DNA of 64,000 bases from Gallaecimonas kandeliae (GTDB lineage Bacteria > Pseudomonadota > Gammaproteobacteria > Enterobacterales > Gallaecimonadaceae): positions 3,719,501 to 3,783,500 of the forward strand of contig NZ_CP118480.1 in assembly GCF_030450055.1 (NCBI RefSeq). The letters are read 5' to 3'. The notes beneath the pieces were generated by a model, which saw nothing but the letters and a program-made list of their open reading frames with translations, did no database searches and had not been told where the DNA came from. Each line of letters opens with the position of its first letter. The first letter of the stretch is position 1. Below, one piece after another: positions 39,646 to 49,291 of the stretch. The translations under genes and the position numbers were made by a program.

Positions 39646-40248
39646 TTACTTTTTGTTCAGCAGATACTCAACAAGGGCTTCCAGTTGCTTGGCATCCGGC
39701 ACCGAAGCCCTGTCTATCCGGTACTTGCCGTTCACCACCAGGTCGGGAATGCTCCTGGGTTGCAGCTCCTCCACCTTGGCCCGCATCTGGGCCAGCCGGC
39801 TCTCCACCGGGAAGGAACGGGAGGCGGCGTCGAACTCCTCACCCTTGACCCCGGCGGCCACGAAGGCAGCGCGAATATCCCGCAGGTCACGGTACTGTAT
39901 CTTGTAGCGGTGGCGGCCTTCGAAGATCTTCGGTGCCACCTGTTTCTCCACACCCATCACCGACATGATGGCCCAGGCCCTGGCCATCAGCTTGCCCTGC
40001 TCGCCGCCGAAGGGCTCTATGTGCACCTTGTCGAAATGCACGCCCTGGGGCAGCTCGGCCTCCACCTGGTTGATGATGCCCTCGAAGGCATAACAGTGGG
40101 GGCAAAGGAAGGAGAAGAACTCCACCAATTCCGGCTCAGGGCCGGGGTGGGGATCTTTCAACACTTCGTAGTTCTTGCCTTCCTGGAAGTCCGCCGCCAT
40201 CAGGCCGGAGGCGAAGCAGAACAGCAAGGCTAAAAGTCCGTTTTTCAT
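39646..40248 (-). CDS. DsbA-family protein (second paralogue)
   Basis: This 200-residue protein has a signal peptide ending GLMA and the CPHC active site at Cys49 and Cys52 with YAFEG following; the cis-proline is in SIPDLVVNG. It is a diverged paralogue of the next gene, both with an F-x-EGKNYEVL-like start to the mature chain. Which paralogue handles which clients cannot be read from sequence. Confidence 0.92.
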   Translation of the reverse strand: MKNGLLALLFCFASGLMAADFQEGKNYEVLKDPHPGPEPELVEFFSFLCPHCYAFEGIINQVEAELPQGVHFDKVHIEPFGGEQGKLMARAWAIMSVMGVEKQVAPKIFEGRHRYKIQYRDLRDIRAAFVAAGVKGEEFDAASRSFPVESRLAQMRAKVEELQPRSIPDLVVNGKYRIDRASVPDAKQLEALVEYLLNKK

Positions 40249-40287
40249 GGGCTTACCCTCTTGTTGGCTTCCCAGGCTGGCACAGCC

Positions 40288-41274
40288 TCAGTAACCGGTC
40301 AACAACCTAAGCGGCGGCTCTGCCAGGGCGGCCAGGCTTTCCTTGAAGTTGAGGATCTGGTTTTCCCAATGCCTGGGCTCCGCCAGCCAGGGGAAGGCAC
40401 GGGGGAAGGCAGGATCGCCCCAGCGCTCGGCCAGCCAACCCAGGTGCTGGACCTGGCGCAGGGCCTGCAAAGGCGCCACCAGGCGCAGCTGGGCCGGGTC
40501 GAAGTCCATGAACTGCTCGTAGGCCTCCACCAGCACCGCCAATTGGGCCTCCCGTTCGTGGCGGTCGCCGCTGAGCAGCATCCAGAGATCCTGCATGGCC
40601 GGGCCCTGGCGGGCGTCGTCGAGATCCAGCACGAAGAGGCCGTTGGGGCCCTCCAGGAAGTTGCCGGCGTGGCAGTCGCCGTGCAGGCGGATGGACTGGG
40701 CCTTGATGCGAGCAAAGGCCTCCAGGGTGGTGTCCACCAGGGGCGCCAGTATGGCCTTGAGGGGCTGTTGCAGGTAATCGGGCACCAGTTCGCAGGCCGC
40801 TATGGCGGCCCCGGCCCGGCCCAGCAGCAGTTCGGGGTCCAGCTTTTCCCGGTATTGGAAATCGCGGCCGGCCCCCAACCGGTGCAGCCGGCCCAGGTAC
40901 TGGCCCAGGGTGTCGAGGGTATCGAGGTCGGCTATCTCCACCGGCCGCCCCCCCACTGAGGAATAAAGGGCCAGGCGGTAACCCTGGCCATGGTGCAAGG
41001 TGCGTCCCTGGAGCCGCTCTGGGGCCACCACCGGCAGCTCGGCCGCCGCCAGTTCCAGGGCGAAGTCGTGCTCTTCCTGGATCTGCGCATCAGTCCAGCG
41101 CTCGGGGCGGTAGAACTTGACCACCCAGCGCCGGCGGTCGTCGTCGAGGAACTGGTAGACCCTGTTCTCAAAGGAGTTGAGGGGCAGCAGCCCAGAGCTG
41201 ACCCTGATGTCCAGTTCCTCCAGGGCGTCGAGGATGAGATCGGGGGTCAGGTCGGCAAAGTTGAATCTGGGCAT
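40288..41274 (-). CDS. srkA: Stress response kinase SrkA
   Basis: With the ATG at 41274 the protein is 328 residues, the same as Escherichia coli SrkA (YihE/RdoA), a Ser/Thr kinase of the APH/choline-kinase fold linked to Cpx/envelope stress. The catalytic loop is HGDCHAGNFL, and the metal-binding loop is DLDDARQGP. The start overlaps the ccoG stop as TGATG. Its place before dsbA matches the enterobacterial neighbourhood. Frames open beyond 41274 are antisense noise within ccoG. Confidence 0.93.
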   Translation of the reverse strand: MPRFNFADLTPDLILDALEELDIRVSSGLLPLNSFENRVYQFLDDDRRRWVVKFYRPERWTDAQIQEEHDFALELAAAELPVVAPERLQGRTLHHGQGYRLALYSSVGGRPVEIADLDTLDTLGQYLGRLHRLGAGRDFQYREKLDPELLLGRAGAAIAACELVPDYLQQPLKAILAPLVDTTLEAFARIKAQSIRLHGDCHAGNFLEGPNGLFVLDLDDARQGPAMQDLWMLLSGDRHEREAQLAVLVEAYEQFMDFDPAQLRLVAPLQALRQVQHLGWLAERWGDPAFPRAFPWLAEPRHWENQILNFKESLAALAEPPLRLLTGY

Positions 41275-42698
41275 CAATGGGGTCCGAAGAAGCGGGAGTC
41301 CTGGTCGGCCTGGATGCCGGGGTCGTCGGCGGCCTGGGCCTGGAAATGGATGTCGGTGATGGGCTTTTTGAGATCGGCCGGATCCAGCACCAGGCTGATG
41401 GGCAAGGTGGCCAATTCCCCCGGCGCCACCTGGATGTGCTGGTCGCCGTTCCACTGGGCGTCGGCGGGCAGGCCTTTTACCTTGAGCACGAAGTCGTGGA
41501 CCTTGGCATCCTTGTTGAGCACCTTGAGGGTGTAGCTGTTCTCGATCAGCCCTTCGTTGGTTTCCCGGTAGAGGGCGTTGCGGTCCCGCACCACGTCCAG
41601 CTGGGCCAGGCTGCGGGTGGCCAGGGTGAGCACGAAGAGCCCCAGCATCACGGCCATGACGGCGCCGTAGCCGATGAGCTTGGGCCTGGCCACATGGGTC
41701 TTGCCGCCGGACAGCTGGTGCTCGGTGGTGTAGGAGATCAGCTTGCGGGGATAACCCATCTTGTCCATGACGCCGTCGCAGGCGTCGATGCAGGCCCCAC
41801 AGTTGATGCATTCGTACTGCAGGCCGTTACGGATGTCGATGCCGGTGGGGCAGACCTGGACGCAGAGCTGGCAGTCGATGCAGTCCCCCAGACCCAGGGC
41901 CTTGTGGTCCTGCTTGCGGGAACGAGGGCCTCTAGGCTCGCCGCGCCTGGGGTCGTAACCGACGATGAAGGTGTCCTTGTCGAACATCACCGACTGGAAG
42001 CGGGCATAGGGGCAGATGTGGGTGCACATGATCTCCCGCATCCAGCCGGCGTTGCCGTAGGTGCAGAAGGCGAAGAAGATCACCGCGAAGCTGGTCCAGC
42101 CGCCGGCCTGCAAGGTGAAGAAGCCGGGGAACAGTTCCCTGGCCGGTACGAAATAGGCCACGAAGGTGAGGGAGGTGAGCAGGGCCACCGCCAGCCAGCC
42201 CAGGTGTTTGGCGGCCTTGCGCCAGGCCTTGTCGAAGTTCCAGGGGCTCTGGTCCAGCTTCTTGCGCTGGTTGGCGGTGCCTTCGAACTTCTCTTCGAAC
42301 CAGATGAAGAGGAAGGTCCAGACCGTCTGGGGGCACATGTAGCCGCACCAGACCCGGCCCAGGAAGGTGGTGACGAAGAAGAGGCTGAAGGCCGCCAGCA
42401 TGAAGAGGTAGGCCACCAGGGTGAAATCCTGGGGCATCAGGGTCAGGCCGAAGAGCTGGAATTTCTGGTCGGCGATATCCAGCAGTATGCCCTGGCGGCC
42501 GCCGTAGGGGACCCAGGGCAGCAGCAGGAAGAGCCCCAGCATCACGAACCCCATGCGCTGGCGCAGCCGCTGGTAGAGCCCCTGTACGGCCCTGACATAG
42601 ATGCGGTTGCGGGGGTTGAAGCTGTTGGACTTGCGGGGATCCGGCTGCTGGATCTGCACGTCCGGTGTCACGTCCTTGACCGGGATCTGCTCGCTCAT
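41274..42698 (-). CDS. ccoG: Cytochrome c oxidase accessory protein CcoG
   Basis: With the ATG at 42698 (AGAGGT upstream) the protein is 474 residues. It has about five membrane helices, two ferredoxin-type 4Fe-4S clusters (CIDCQLCVQVCPTG and CINCGACIDACD), extra cysteines in WCGYMCPQ and MCTHICPYARFQ, and a C-terminal Ig-like periplasmic domain. CcoG reduces copper for assembly of cbb3 oxidase. The cco structural genes are not in the window. Probably co-transcribed with srkA. Confidence 0.94.
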   Translation of the reverse strand: MSEQIPVKDVTPDVQIQQPDPRKSNSFNPRNRIYVRAVQGLYQRLRQRMGFVMLGLFLLLPWVPYGGRQGILLDIADQKFQLFGLTLMPQDFTLVAYLFMLAAFSLFFVTTFLGRVWCGYMCPQTVWTFLFIWFEEKFEGTANQRKKLDQSPWNFDKAWRKAAKHLGWLAVALLTSLTFVAYFVPARELFPGFFTLQAGGWTSFAVIFFAFCTYGNAGWMREIMCTHICPYARFQSVMFDKDTFIVGYDPRRGEPRGPRSRKQDHKALGLGDCIDCQLCVQVCPTGIDIRNGLQYECINCGACIDACDGVMDKMGYPRKLISYTTEHQLSGGKTHVARPKLIGYGAVMAVMLGLFVLTLATRSLAQLDVVRDRNALYRETNEGLIENSYTLKVLNKDAKVHDFVLKVKGLPADAQWNGDQHIQVAPGELATLPISLVLDPADLKKPITDIHFQAQAADDPGIQADQDSRFFGPH

Positions 42699-42873
42699 GG
42701 CGACCTCTCTTGGCACCACCGCTGGGGTACCCGTTGCGCGAAAAGGCGACCCCAGTATAAGCCCAGAGTGCCGGCCGTCACAAAATCCTAGCAGGGGCCC
42801 TGCCGGGTCGGTTTGCCCCACATCAAAAGCAGGGGCCATAGTTAACGGCAAGTCACTGACAGGAAAGCCACCT

Positions 42874-44052
42874 TTGGATAAATTCGCCCCCCGCCGTTCC
42901 CTGCCTGCCGCCATCTGGGCGCTGGGCGGGGTCAGCCTCTTGATGGATACCTCTTCCGAACTGATCCACAGCCTGCTGCCGCTGTTCCTGGTGGGCAGCC
43001 TGGGCGCCAGCGCCCTGTTGGTGGGGCTGATCGAGGGCCTGGCAGAAGCCACGGCCCTGGTGGTCAAGCTCTTCTCCGGCCTGCTCAGCGACCACCTCGG
43101 CAGGCGCAAGGGCCTGGCCCTGGCCGGCTATGGGCTGAGCGCCCTCACCAAGCCCCTGTTCGCCCTGGCCGGCTCAGTGGGCTTGGTGCTGGCCGCCCGG
43201 CTGCTGGACAGGGTGGGCAAGGGGATCCGCGGGGCCCCCCGGGACGCCCTGGTGGCAGACCTCACCCCGCCCGGGCTGCGCGGCGCCGCCTTTGGCCTGC
43301 GCCAAGCCCTGGACACCGTAGGCGCCTGCCTGGGTCCACTGCTGGCGGTGGGCTTGATGCTGCTCTGGCAACTCGACTTCCAAACCCTGTTTTGGGTCGC
43401 TGCCATACCGGCCACCCTGGCGGTGCTGCTGCTGGCCCTGGGGGTCAAGGAACCCGCCTCGGACTGGCGTCCGGCAGCGCAGCCGGGGTTCAGGGGGCTG
43501 GGGCAGCTGGGGTCAGACTATTGGCAACTGGTGGCGGTAGGGGCCCTGTTTGCCCTGGCCCGCTTCAGCGAGGCCTTCCTGCTGCTGAGGGCCCAGCAAG
43601 GGGGCTGGGATAAGGCCCTGGTTCCCCTGGTGCTGGTGGCCATGAACCTGGTCTACGCCCTGACCGCCTACCCTTTTGGCCGCTTGTCGGACCGCTTCGA
43701 ACGCCACCGGCTGCTGGCCCTGGGGTTGCTGGTACTGATCGCCGCCGACCTGATACTGGCCTGGGACGGCCATTGGGCCGCGGTACTGGCAGGGGTACTG
43801 CTTTGGGGGCTGCATATGGGCATGACCCAGGGCCTGCTGGCGGCCATGGTCGCGGACAGGGCGCCTGTGGCCCTGCGTGGCACCGCCTTCGGCTTTTTCA
43901 ACCTGGTCAGTGGCCTGGCCATGCTCATCGCCAGCCTGCTGGCGGGCCTGGTCTGGGACCAGCTGGGGCCTGGGGCCTGCTTCCTGGTGGGAGCCGGCTT
44001 CAGCGGCTTGTCGCTCCTGGCACTGCAGGCCAGGAGCCTCATCAACACCTGA
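42874..44052 (+). CDS. MFS transporter
   Basis: This 392-residue protein has about 12 hydrophobic helices and the major facilitator loop motif between helices 2 and 3 (GLLSDHLGRRKGLAL). A TTG start at 42874 is chosen because AGGAAA lies 7 bp upstream and the reading before it is antisense to ccoG without membrane character. The segment DRVGKGIRGAPRDAL resembles transporters related to fosmidomycin or tetracycline exporters. The substrate is unknown. It is divergent from ccoG. Confidence 0.85.
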   Translation: MDKFAPRRSLPAAIWALGGVSLLMDTSSELIHSLLPLFLVGSLGASALLVGLIEGLAEATALVVKLFSGLLSDHLGRRKGLALAGYGLSALTKPLFALAGSVGLVLAARLLDRVGKGIRGAPRDALVADLTPPGLRGAAFGLRQALDTVGACLGPLLAVGLMLLWQLDFQTLFWVAAIPATLAVLLLALGVKEPASDWRPAAQPGFRGLGQLGSDYWQLVAVGALFALARFSEAFLLLRAQQGGWDKALVPLVLVAMNLVYALTAYPFGRLSDRFERHRLLALGLLVLIAADLILAWDGHWAAVLAGVLLWGLHMGMTQGLLAAMVADRAPVALRGTAFGFFNLVSGLAMLIASLLAGLVWDQLGPGACFLVGAGFSGLSLLALQARSLINT

Positions 44053-44115
44053 CCGGCAGTAACGGCCGCCAGCACCTAAGCTATTCATTACCTTAAGGGC
44101 ATTGAGGCCATTGCC

Positions 44116-45474
44116 ATGAAAATCACCTTCCTCGGCGGCGCCGAAACCGTCACCGGCTCCAAGTACCTGGTAACCACCGCCAGCACCCGCATCCTGGTGG
44201 ACTGCGGCCTCTTCCAGGGCTACAAGTGGCTGCGCCGCCGCAACTGGCAGACACCGCCCCTGGACATCAAGGGCCTGGACGCCGTGGTGCTGACCCATGC
44301 CCACCTGGATCATTCCGGCTACCTGCCGGTGCTCTGTGATAAAGGCTTCAAGGGCCCCATCCACACCCACGCCGCCACCGCCGATCTGTGCAGCATCCTG
44401 CTGCCGGACAGCGGCCGCATCCAGGAAGAAGACGCCAAGTTCTACGCCCGCCACCAGCTCAGCCGCCACGACAACCCCGAACCCCTCTACGACGAGGCCG
44501 CCGCCAAGCGTTGCCTGGCCCAGTTCCAACCCCTGGATTTCCACCAGCCTTTGGAGATAGGGGACATCCGCCTGCACCTGCAACCGGCCGGCCACATACT
44601 GGGGGCCGCCAGCATCATCCTGGAGGCTGAGGGCAAGCGGGTTGGCTTCTCCGGCGACGTGGGCCGGGACAACGACATGCTGATGCCGCCCCCTGAACCC
44701 TTGCCGGAACTGGATCTGCTGCTGCTCGAATCCACCTACGGCGACCGGCTCCACCCCCTAATCGATCCCTTCGAGCAGCTGGCGGAGGTGGTCAACGACA
44801 GCGTCAAGCGAGGCGGTGTCTTGCTGATCCCCAGCTTCGCCGTGGGCCGGGCCCAGGCCCTGCAACACATGCTGGCCACCCTGATGGCGGATGGGCGCAT
44901 CCCCCGCCTGCCCATCTTCCTGGACAGCCCCATGGCCATAGACGTCACCGACCTCTACCTCGACTACCAGCGGTTGCACCGCCTCGACAGCAACCAGTGC
45001 CGGCAGATGGGCGCCACTATCACCTTTGTCAGCAGTGTCGAAGAGTCCAAGGCCCTGGCCGACCAGCAATACCCCCATATCATCATCGCCGGCAGCGGCA
45101 TGGCCACAGGGGGGCGGATACTGCACCACATGGCAAGGCTGCTGCCCGAGCACAGCACCACAGTACTCTTCACCGGCTACCAGGCCGGCGGCACCCGTGG
45201 TGCCAAGATGCTGGAAGGGGCACAGAGCGTCAGGATCCACGGCCAGTGGATCCCCAACAAGGCCAAGGTAACAGTGATCCAGGGGCTGTCCGGCCATGCC
45301 GACTACCTGGGGATCAGCCAGTGGCTGGCGAAGTCAAAATTAGCGAAGGGCACCCGCATCCAACTGGTGCATGGCGAACCGGACGCCCTGGAGGCCCAGC
45401 GCGACTACCTGCGCCAGACCACGGATTTCGAGGTGGAAGTAGCGGGCTACCAGCAGATCCTGACGTTGGACTGA
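44116..45474 (+). CDS. MBL-fold/beta-CASP RNA-processing protein
   Basis: This 452-residue metallo-beta-lactamase protein has the metal motif HAHLDHSG in the first 60 residues, a downstream LQPAGHILGAAS with the third histidine, FSGDVGRD, and a beta-CASP insert region. The C-terminal HGQWIPNKAKV and LSGHADYLGI motifs are those of the RNA-specific beta-CASP exonucleases (YsaA/TTHA0252 type). It is expected to be a zinc-dependent ribonuclease in the cytoplasm. The exact substrate is not known. It starts about 60 bp after the MFS gene. Confidence 0.9.
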   Translation: MKITFLGGAETVTGSKYLVTTASTRILVDCGLFQGYKWLRRRNWQTPPLDIKGLDAVVLTHAHLDHSGYLPVLCDKGFKGPIHTHAATADLCSILLPDSGRIQEEDAKFYARHQLSRHDNPEPLYDEAAAKRCLAQFQPLDFHQPLEIGDIRLHLQPAGHILGAASIILEAEGKRVGFSGDVGRDNDMLMPPPEPLPELDLLLLESTYGDRLHPLIDPFEQLAEVVNDSVKRGGVLLIPSFAVGRAQALQHMLATLMADGRIPRLPIFLDSPMAIDVTDLYLDYQRLHRLDSNQCRQMGATITFVSSVEESKALADQQYPHIIIAGSGMATGGRILHHMARLLPEHSTTVLFTGYQAGGTRGAKMLEGAQSVRIHGQWIPNKAKVTVIQGLSGHADYLGISQWLAKSKLAKGTRIQLVHGEPDALEAQRDYLRQTTDFEVEVAGYQQILTLD

Positions 45475-45553
45475 GCAACGCTACAATTGTCCAGGTGCGC
45501 CGGCGTGCCCGTTGGGCTAGTGTCTGGGGAATAGTTACCCAAGGGAGTAAGCC

Positions 45554-46483
45554 TTGTTTTCCAAAGAGCAGCTGGTCGCTTTCCTCAAGGCACTGCCCGA
45601 CCCCGCCTTCATCATCACCCGCGGCGGCCTTTACGCCGGCGTCTTCGGCGGTACCGACCAGCGCTACTACCACGACGGCAGCTCCCTGGTGGGCAAGCGC
45701 CTGGACGAAGTCCTGCATGCCGAGAAAGCGGCCTGGTTCCTCGAGCAAATCGCCCAGGCCCTGGACCAGCAGCGGCTCTACATCGTGGAATACGGCCTGG
45801 CCGGCAAGGATGTCAAAGGCCTTGAGGAGGGCCCAGCCGGGGTGATCTGGTTCGAAGGCCGGGTCCAACCCTTGCCTTTCCAGGTGGACGGCGAAGACGC
45901 CGTGTTCTGGGTGGCCAGCAACATCACGGAGCGCCATGAGTTGGAGCTCAAGTTGCGCCACCAGTCCGATACCGACGAGCTGACCGGCCTGCACAACAGG
46001 CGAAGGCTGATGCAAACGCTCCGGCGCCACTTCGACGACTTCCGCCGCCATGGCACCAACACCGCCCTGTTGCTGTTCGACATCGACGACTTCAAGGGCA
46101 TCAATGACGGCCAAGGACACCACCAGGGCGACGAGGCGTTGCGGCTGGCGGCCCGGATCTGCCGCACCGATTTGCGGCCGGGGGATTTTGCCGCCCGCCT
46201 GGGGGGTGACGAATTCGTGGTGCTGATGCACAACACCAGCCTGGACCAGGCCCTGGTGATCGCCGAGCGGTTGCGCCGCGACATCACGGCCGCCCTGACC
46301 CAATTGCTGGGCCAGGACGGCACCCTGTCGGGCGGCTTGAGCCAGTTCCTGCCGGCGGACGACGACAGCCAGGCGGTACTGAAGCGCGCCGACGTCGCCC
46401 TCTACCAGGCCAAGGGTCTGGGCCGCGATCAACTGGTGACGCTGGCCCAGGAACCCCTCAAGCCAGCGCCGACTGGGACCTGA
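45554..46483 (+). CDS. PAS-diguanylate cyclase
   Basis: This 309-residue cyclase starts with TTG (GGGAG 7 bp upstream). An N-terminal PAS-like domain (about 15-130) leads to a GGDEF domain with ARLGGDEFVVL and an RPGD inhibitory site placed five residues before it. It should make cyclic-di-GMP with product inhibition in response to an unknown small-molecule signal. Its last 26 bp overlap the convergent TIGR02647 gene. Confidence 0.9.
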   Translation: MFSKEQLVAFLKALPDPAFIITRGGLYAGVFGGTDQRYYHDGSSLVGKRLDEVLHAEKAAWFLEQIAQALDQQRLYIVEYGLAGKDVKGLEEGPAGVIWFEGRVQPLPFQVDGEDAVFWVASNITERHELELKLRHQSDTDELTGLHNRRRLMQTLRRHFDDFRRHGTNTALLLFDIDDFKGINDGQGHHQGDEALRLAARICRTDLRPGDFAARLGGDEFVVLMHNTSLDQALVIAERLRRDITAALTQLLGQDGTLSGGLSQFLPADDDSQAVLKRADVALYQAKGLGRDQLVTLAQEPLKPAPTGT

Positions 46484-46706
46484 GGATGGTCAGCGCCAGC
46501 TTCAGGTGTTCGGCCGTTTCCCGGCCCAGCTCCGTCAGGTAACCGCCGTCCGGCAAGGTGACCAATCCCTTTTCGAAGAGCCTGTTGGTGGCGGCGACCA
46601 GCTCGGGGGCGGCGTCGTGGTGGACCTTGAGGCCGGTCTGGACGGAATCGAGGGAAAAGCGACTCAGCATGTCGAGCTCGGTGAGCAGTTCCTGGGGCAG
46701 GGCCAT
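46458..46706 (-). CDS. TIGR02647 family small protein
   Basis: This 82-residue protein (ATG at 46706, GGAGAGACCC upstream) matches the TIGR02647 type: ELLTELDMLSRFSLDS, then GLKVHHDAAPE and a DGGYLTELGRE tail. It looks like a small helix-turn-helix-like domain; a DNA-binding role has been proposed from sequence only. The 3' end overlaps the diguanylate cyclase gene on the opposite strand by 26 bp. Confidence 0.85.
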   Translation of the reverse strand: MALPQELLTELDMLSRFSLDSVQTGLKVHHDAAPELVAATNRLFEKGLVTLPDGGYLTELGRETAEHLKLALTILRSQSALA

Positions 46707-46839
46707 GGGTCTCTCCTTTGATGATGTAGTTCCACTATGCGCCCCCCTGCCGCCGCTGAAAAGCCGGTCCCGACAAAGATTTACAAAACAAGGGGCTGGA
46801 TGCACTATTCCCGGACATGGACAAGAAAAGGACTATTCG

Positions 46840-47295
46840 ATGAAAGGGACAGTACTGGCGTACTCGGTGCAGGAAGGCACAGGCACCATTTCCGGCCAAG
46901 ACGGCAAGCATTACGAATTCAGCCACACCAGCTGGCAGGACAGCGCCGGCCCCAGCAAGGGCCAGACAGTCGATTTCGACGTCAACGACGGCACAGTCGG
47001 CAAGGTGTTCCTGGTCAATGACGCCCCCGTCGCCGCCGGCGGCATCAGCAACGAGCGCCTGGTGGCCGCCCTCCTGGCCTTCTTCCTCGGCGCCTTCGGC
47101 GCCCACAAGTTCTACCTGGGCAAGACCACGGCCGGCATCATCATGCTGGTGGTGTTCCTGTTCGGCTTCATCCTGCTGGGGATACCTTCTTTCATCATCG
47201 GCGTCATCGCCTTCGTGGAATTCATCATCTACCTGATCAAGCCCAACGAGGATTTCCACCGCGAATACGTCGAAGGCGACAAGGCCTGGTTTTGA
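46840..47295 (+). CDS. TM2-domain membrane protein with N-terminal cold-shock-like domain
   Basis: The ATG at 46840 (AAAGGA upstream) gives 151 residues. The first half (about 1-65) reads like an OB-fold/cold-shock relative (GTVLAYSVQEGTGTISGQDG, HTSWQDS), and the second half is a TM2 domain: FFLGAFGAHKFYLGKT followed by two helices and IAFVEFIIYLI. TM2 proteins have no agreed function. The combination suggests a nucleotide- or nucleic-acid-binding head on a membrane anchor, which is inference. Confidence 0.8.
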   Translation: MKGTVLAYSVQEGTGTISGQDGKHYEFSHTSWQDSAGPSKGQTVDFDVNDGTVGKVFLVNDAPVAAGGISNERLVAALLAFFLGAFGAHKFYLGKTTAGIIMLVVFLFGFILLGIPSFIIGVIAFVEFIIYLIKPNEDFHREYVEGDKAWF

Positions 47296-47302
47296 GACAG
47301 AC

Positions 47303-47324
47303 AGCCGCCTAAGGGCGGCTTTTT
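47303..47324 (+). terminator. Rho-independent terminator
   Basis: AGCCGCC-TAAG-GGCGGCT is followed by TTTT after the TM2 gene. Confidence 0.85.
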
Positions 47325-47429
47325 AATGCTTCATCGCCTGTCACAGGCCCCCGTTACTTGATAGGGTTGGAAGCAACCAAAACAAGCCAGCCCAACTGGC
47401 ATCCTACAGCCCGCTTCCGGAGGGATCCC

Positions 47430-49232
47430 ATGTCCGTTCGTCTCGCTTCAGTGGCCGCCGCCGTGGCCCTGGCCCTGACCGCCTGCAGCCAACCTGAGAC
47501 CGGCACCGCCGCCGAACCCCAGAACACCGCCAAGACCGCCATCGACGTCAACGCCCTGGCTGACCAGTATTTCGAGGACAACCTCAAGCTCAACCCCTGC
47601 ATGGGGGTCTATATCGGCGATTACCGCTTCAACGACCAGTACTGTGTCCAGAGCCCGGCCCACTTCCAGGCCCAGCGGGACCTGACGGCCCGTTACCTGG
47701 CCAAGCTGGCCAAGATCGACGCCAAGGCCCTGAGCCAGGACCAGCACACCACCTATGAACTGCTGAGCTTCGACCTCAACCTGGCCAAGGACGGCGAGCG
47801 CTTCCCCAACGAAGAGCTGCCCCTCAATCAGTTCTACAACGACTTCGCCAGCTTCGCCCAGCTCGGCTCCGGCACCAGCGCCCAGCCCTTCGCGACGGTG
47901 GCGGACTACGACGCCTTCCTGAAGAAGGTGGCCGGTTTCAGCGAGAACGCCGGCTTCGAGATGGCCGCCATGAAGGCCGGCATGGCCAAGGGCGTGGTGC
48001 TGCCCAAGATCCTGGCCAAGCGGCTGGTGGAGCAGCTGAGCGCCGTGCTGGCCGACAACCCCGAAGACAGCCTCTTCTGGGGCCCGGTCAAGCAGATGCC
48101 GGCCGGCTTCAGCGACGCCGACAAGGCCCGCCTGACCGCCGCCTACAAGGCCGCCATCGCCACCCAGATCCTGCCCGCCTACCAGCAGATGCGCGACTTC
48201 ATCCGCGACCAGTACCTGCCCGCCTGTAGAGACAGCGACGGCTGGAGCGGCCTGCCCGACGGCAAGGCCTGGTACGACTGGGAGATCCGTTCCCAGACCA
48301 CCCAGACCGAGATGAGCAGCGACCAGATCCACCAACTCGGCCTCCAGCTGGTGGACCAGATCCACGGCGAGATGGCCAAGGTGCAGAAGGAGCTGGGCAT
48401 CAAGGGCGACCTGCACGACCTCTTCCACTTCATGCAGACCGACCCAAGCGAGTACTTCAAGACCCCGGAAGAGGCCCTGCAGGCCTTCCGCGACGTCAAA
48501 GCCAAGGTCTACGCCAAGCTGCCGACCCTCTTCGACACCATGCCCAAGAGCGACTACGAGATCCGCGCCACCGAGAAGTTCCGTGCCGCCAACTCCGCCG
48601 CAGGCGAATACCAACCCGGCACCCCGGACGGCTCCCGCAAGGGCGTCTTCTACGCCAACATCTACAACCTGTCGGTGCAGCCCAAGTACGGCGTCACCAC
48701 CCTGTCCCTGCACGAGGCGGCCCCGGGCCACCACTTCCAGATCTCATTGCAGATGGAGCAGAGCGGCCAGTCCAAGTACCGCCAGTTCACCGGCTACAAC
48801 GCCTACGTCGAAGGCTGGGCCCTCTACTCCGAGACCCTGGGTAAGAACATGGGCCTCTACCAGGACCCCAACCAGTACTACGGCCACCTGTCCGACGCCC
48901 TGCTGCGCGCCATGCGCCTGGTGGTGGACACGGGCCTGCACGCCAAGGGCTGGAGCCATGACCAGGCCATCGCCTACATGCGCGCCAACAGCTCCATGAG
49001 CATTGATGACATCCGCAGCGAGGTGGAGCGCTACATGGCCCTGCCCGGCCAGGCCCTCGGCTACATGCTGGGCCGCCGCGAAATCGAGAAGCTGCGCGAC
49101 GAGGCCAAAGCCGAGCTGGGCGACAAGTTCGACATCCGCGCCTTCCACCACCAGGTGCTGGGCATCGGCGCCGTACCCCTGGAGGTACTGGCCGAGCATA
49201 TCCACAGCTGGATCAAGAGCCAGAAGGCCTGA
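47430..49232 (+). CDS. DUF885 family lipoprotein, putative metallopeptidase
   Basis: The ATG at 47430 (GGAGGG upstream) gives 600 residues with a lipobox LTAC. The chain is helical and carries HEAAPGHHFQ at about residues 428-437, the gluzincin-like motif of DUF885, together with GYNAYVEGWALYSE further on, which supplies the third metal ligand. It is probably a periplasmic zinc peptidase of unknown substrate. It stands alone between two terminators. Confidence 0.9.
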   Translation: MSVRLASVAAAVALALTACSQPETGTAAEPQNTAKTAIDVNALADQYFEDNLKLNPCMGVYIGDYRFNDQYCVQSPAHFQAQRDLTARYLAKLAKIDAKALSQDQHTTYELLSFDLNLAKDGERFPNEELPLNQFYNDFASFAQLGSGTSAQPFATVADYDAFLKKVAGFSENAGFEMAAMKAGMAKGVVLPKILAKRLVEQLSAVLADNPEDSLFWGPVKQMPAGFSDADKARLTAAYKAAIATQILPAYQQMRDFIRDQYLPACRDSDGWSGLPDGKAWYDWEIRSQTTQTEMSSDQIHQLGLQLVDQIHGEMAKVQKELGIKGDLHDLFHFMQTDPSEYFKTPEEALQAFRDVKAKVYAKLPTLFDTMPKSDYEIRATEKFRAANSAAGEYQPGTPDGSRKGVFYANIYNLSVQPKYGVTTLSLHEAAPGHHFQISLQMEQSGQSKYRQFTGYNAYVEGWALYSETLGKNMGLYQDPNQYYGHLSDALLRAMRLVVDTGLHAKGWSHDQAIAYMRANSSMSIDDIRSEVERYMALPGQALGYMLGRREIEKLRDEAKAELGDKFDIRAFHHQVLGIGAVPLEVLAEHIHSWIKSQKA

Positions 49233-49246
49233 ATGGCCAGTCGATG

Positions 49247-49275
49247 AAAAAGCCCGCCATCCGGCGGGCTTTTTA
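49247..49275. terminator. Bidirectional terminator
   Basis: AGCCCGCC-ATCC-GGCGGGCT is flanked by A5 and T5 between the convergent DUF885 and SDR genes. Confidence 0.9.
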
Positions 49276-49291
49276 TTGGGCGGACTTGGCG

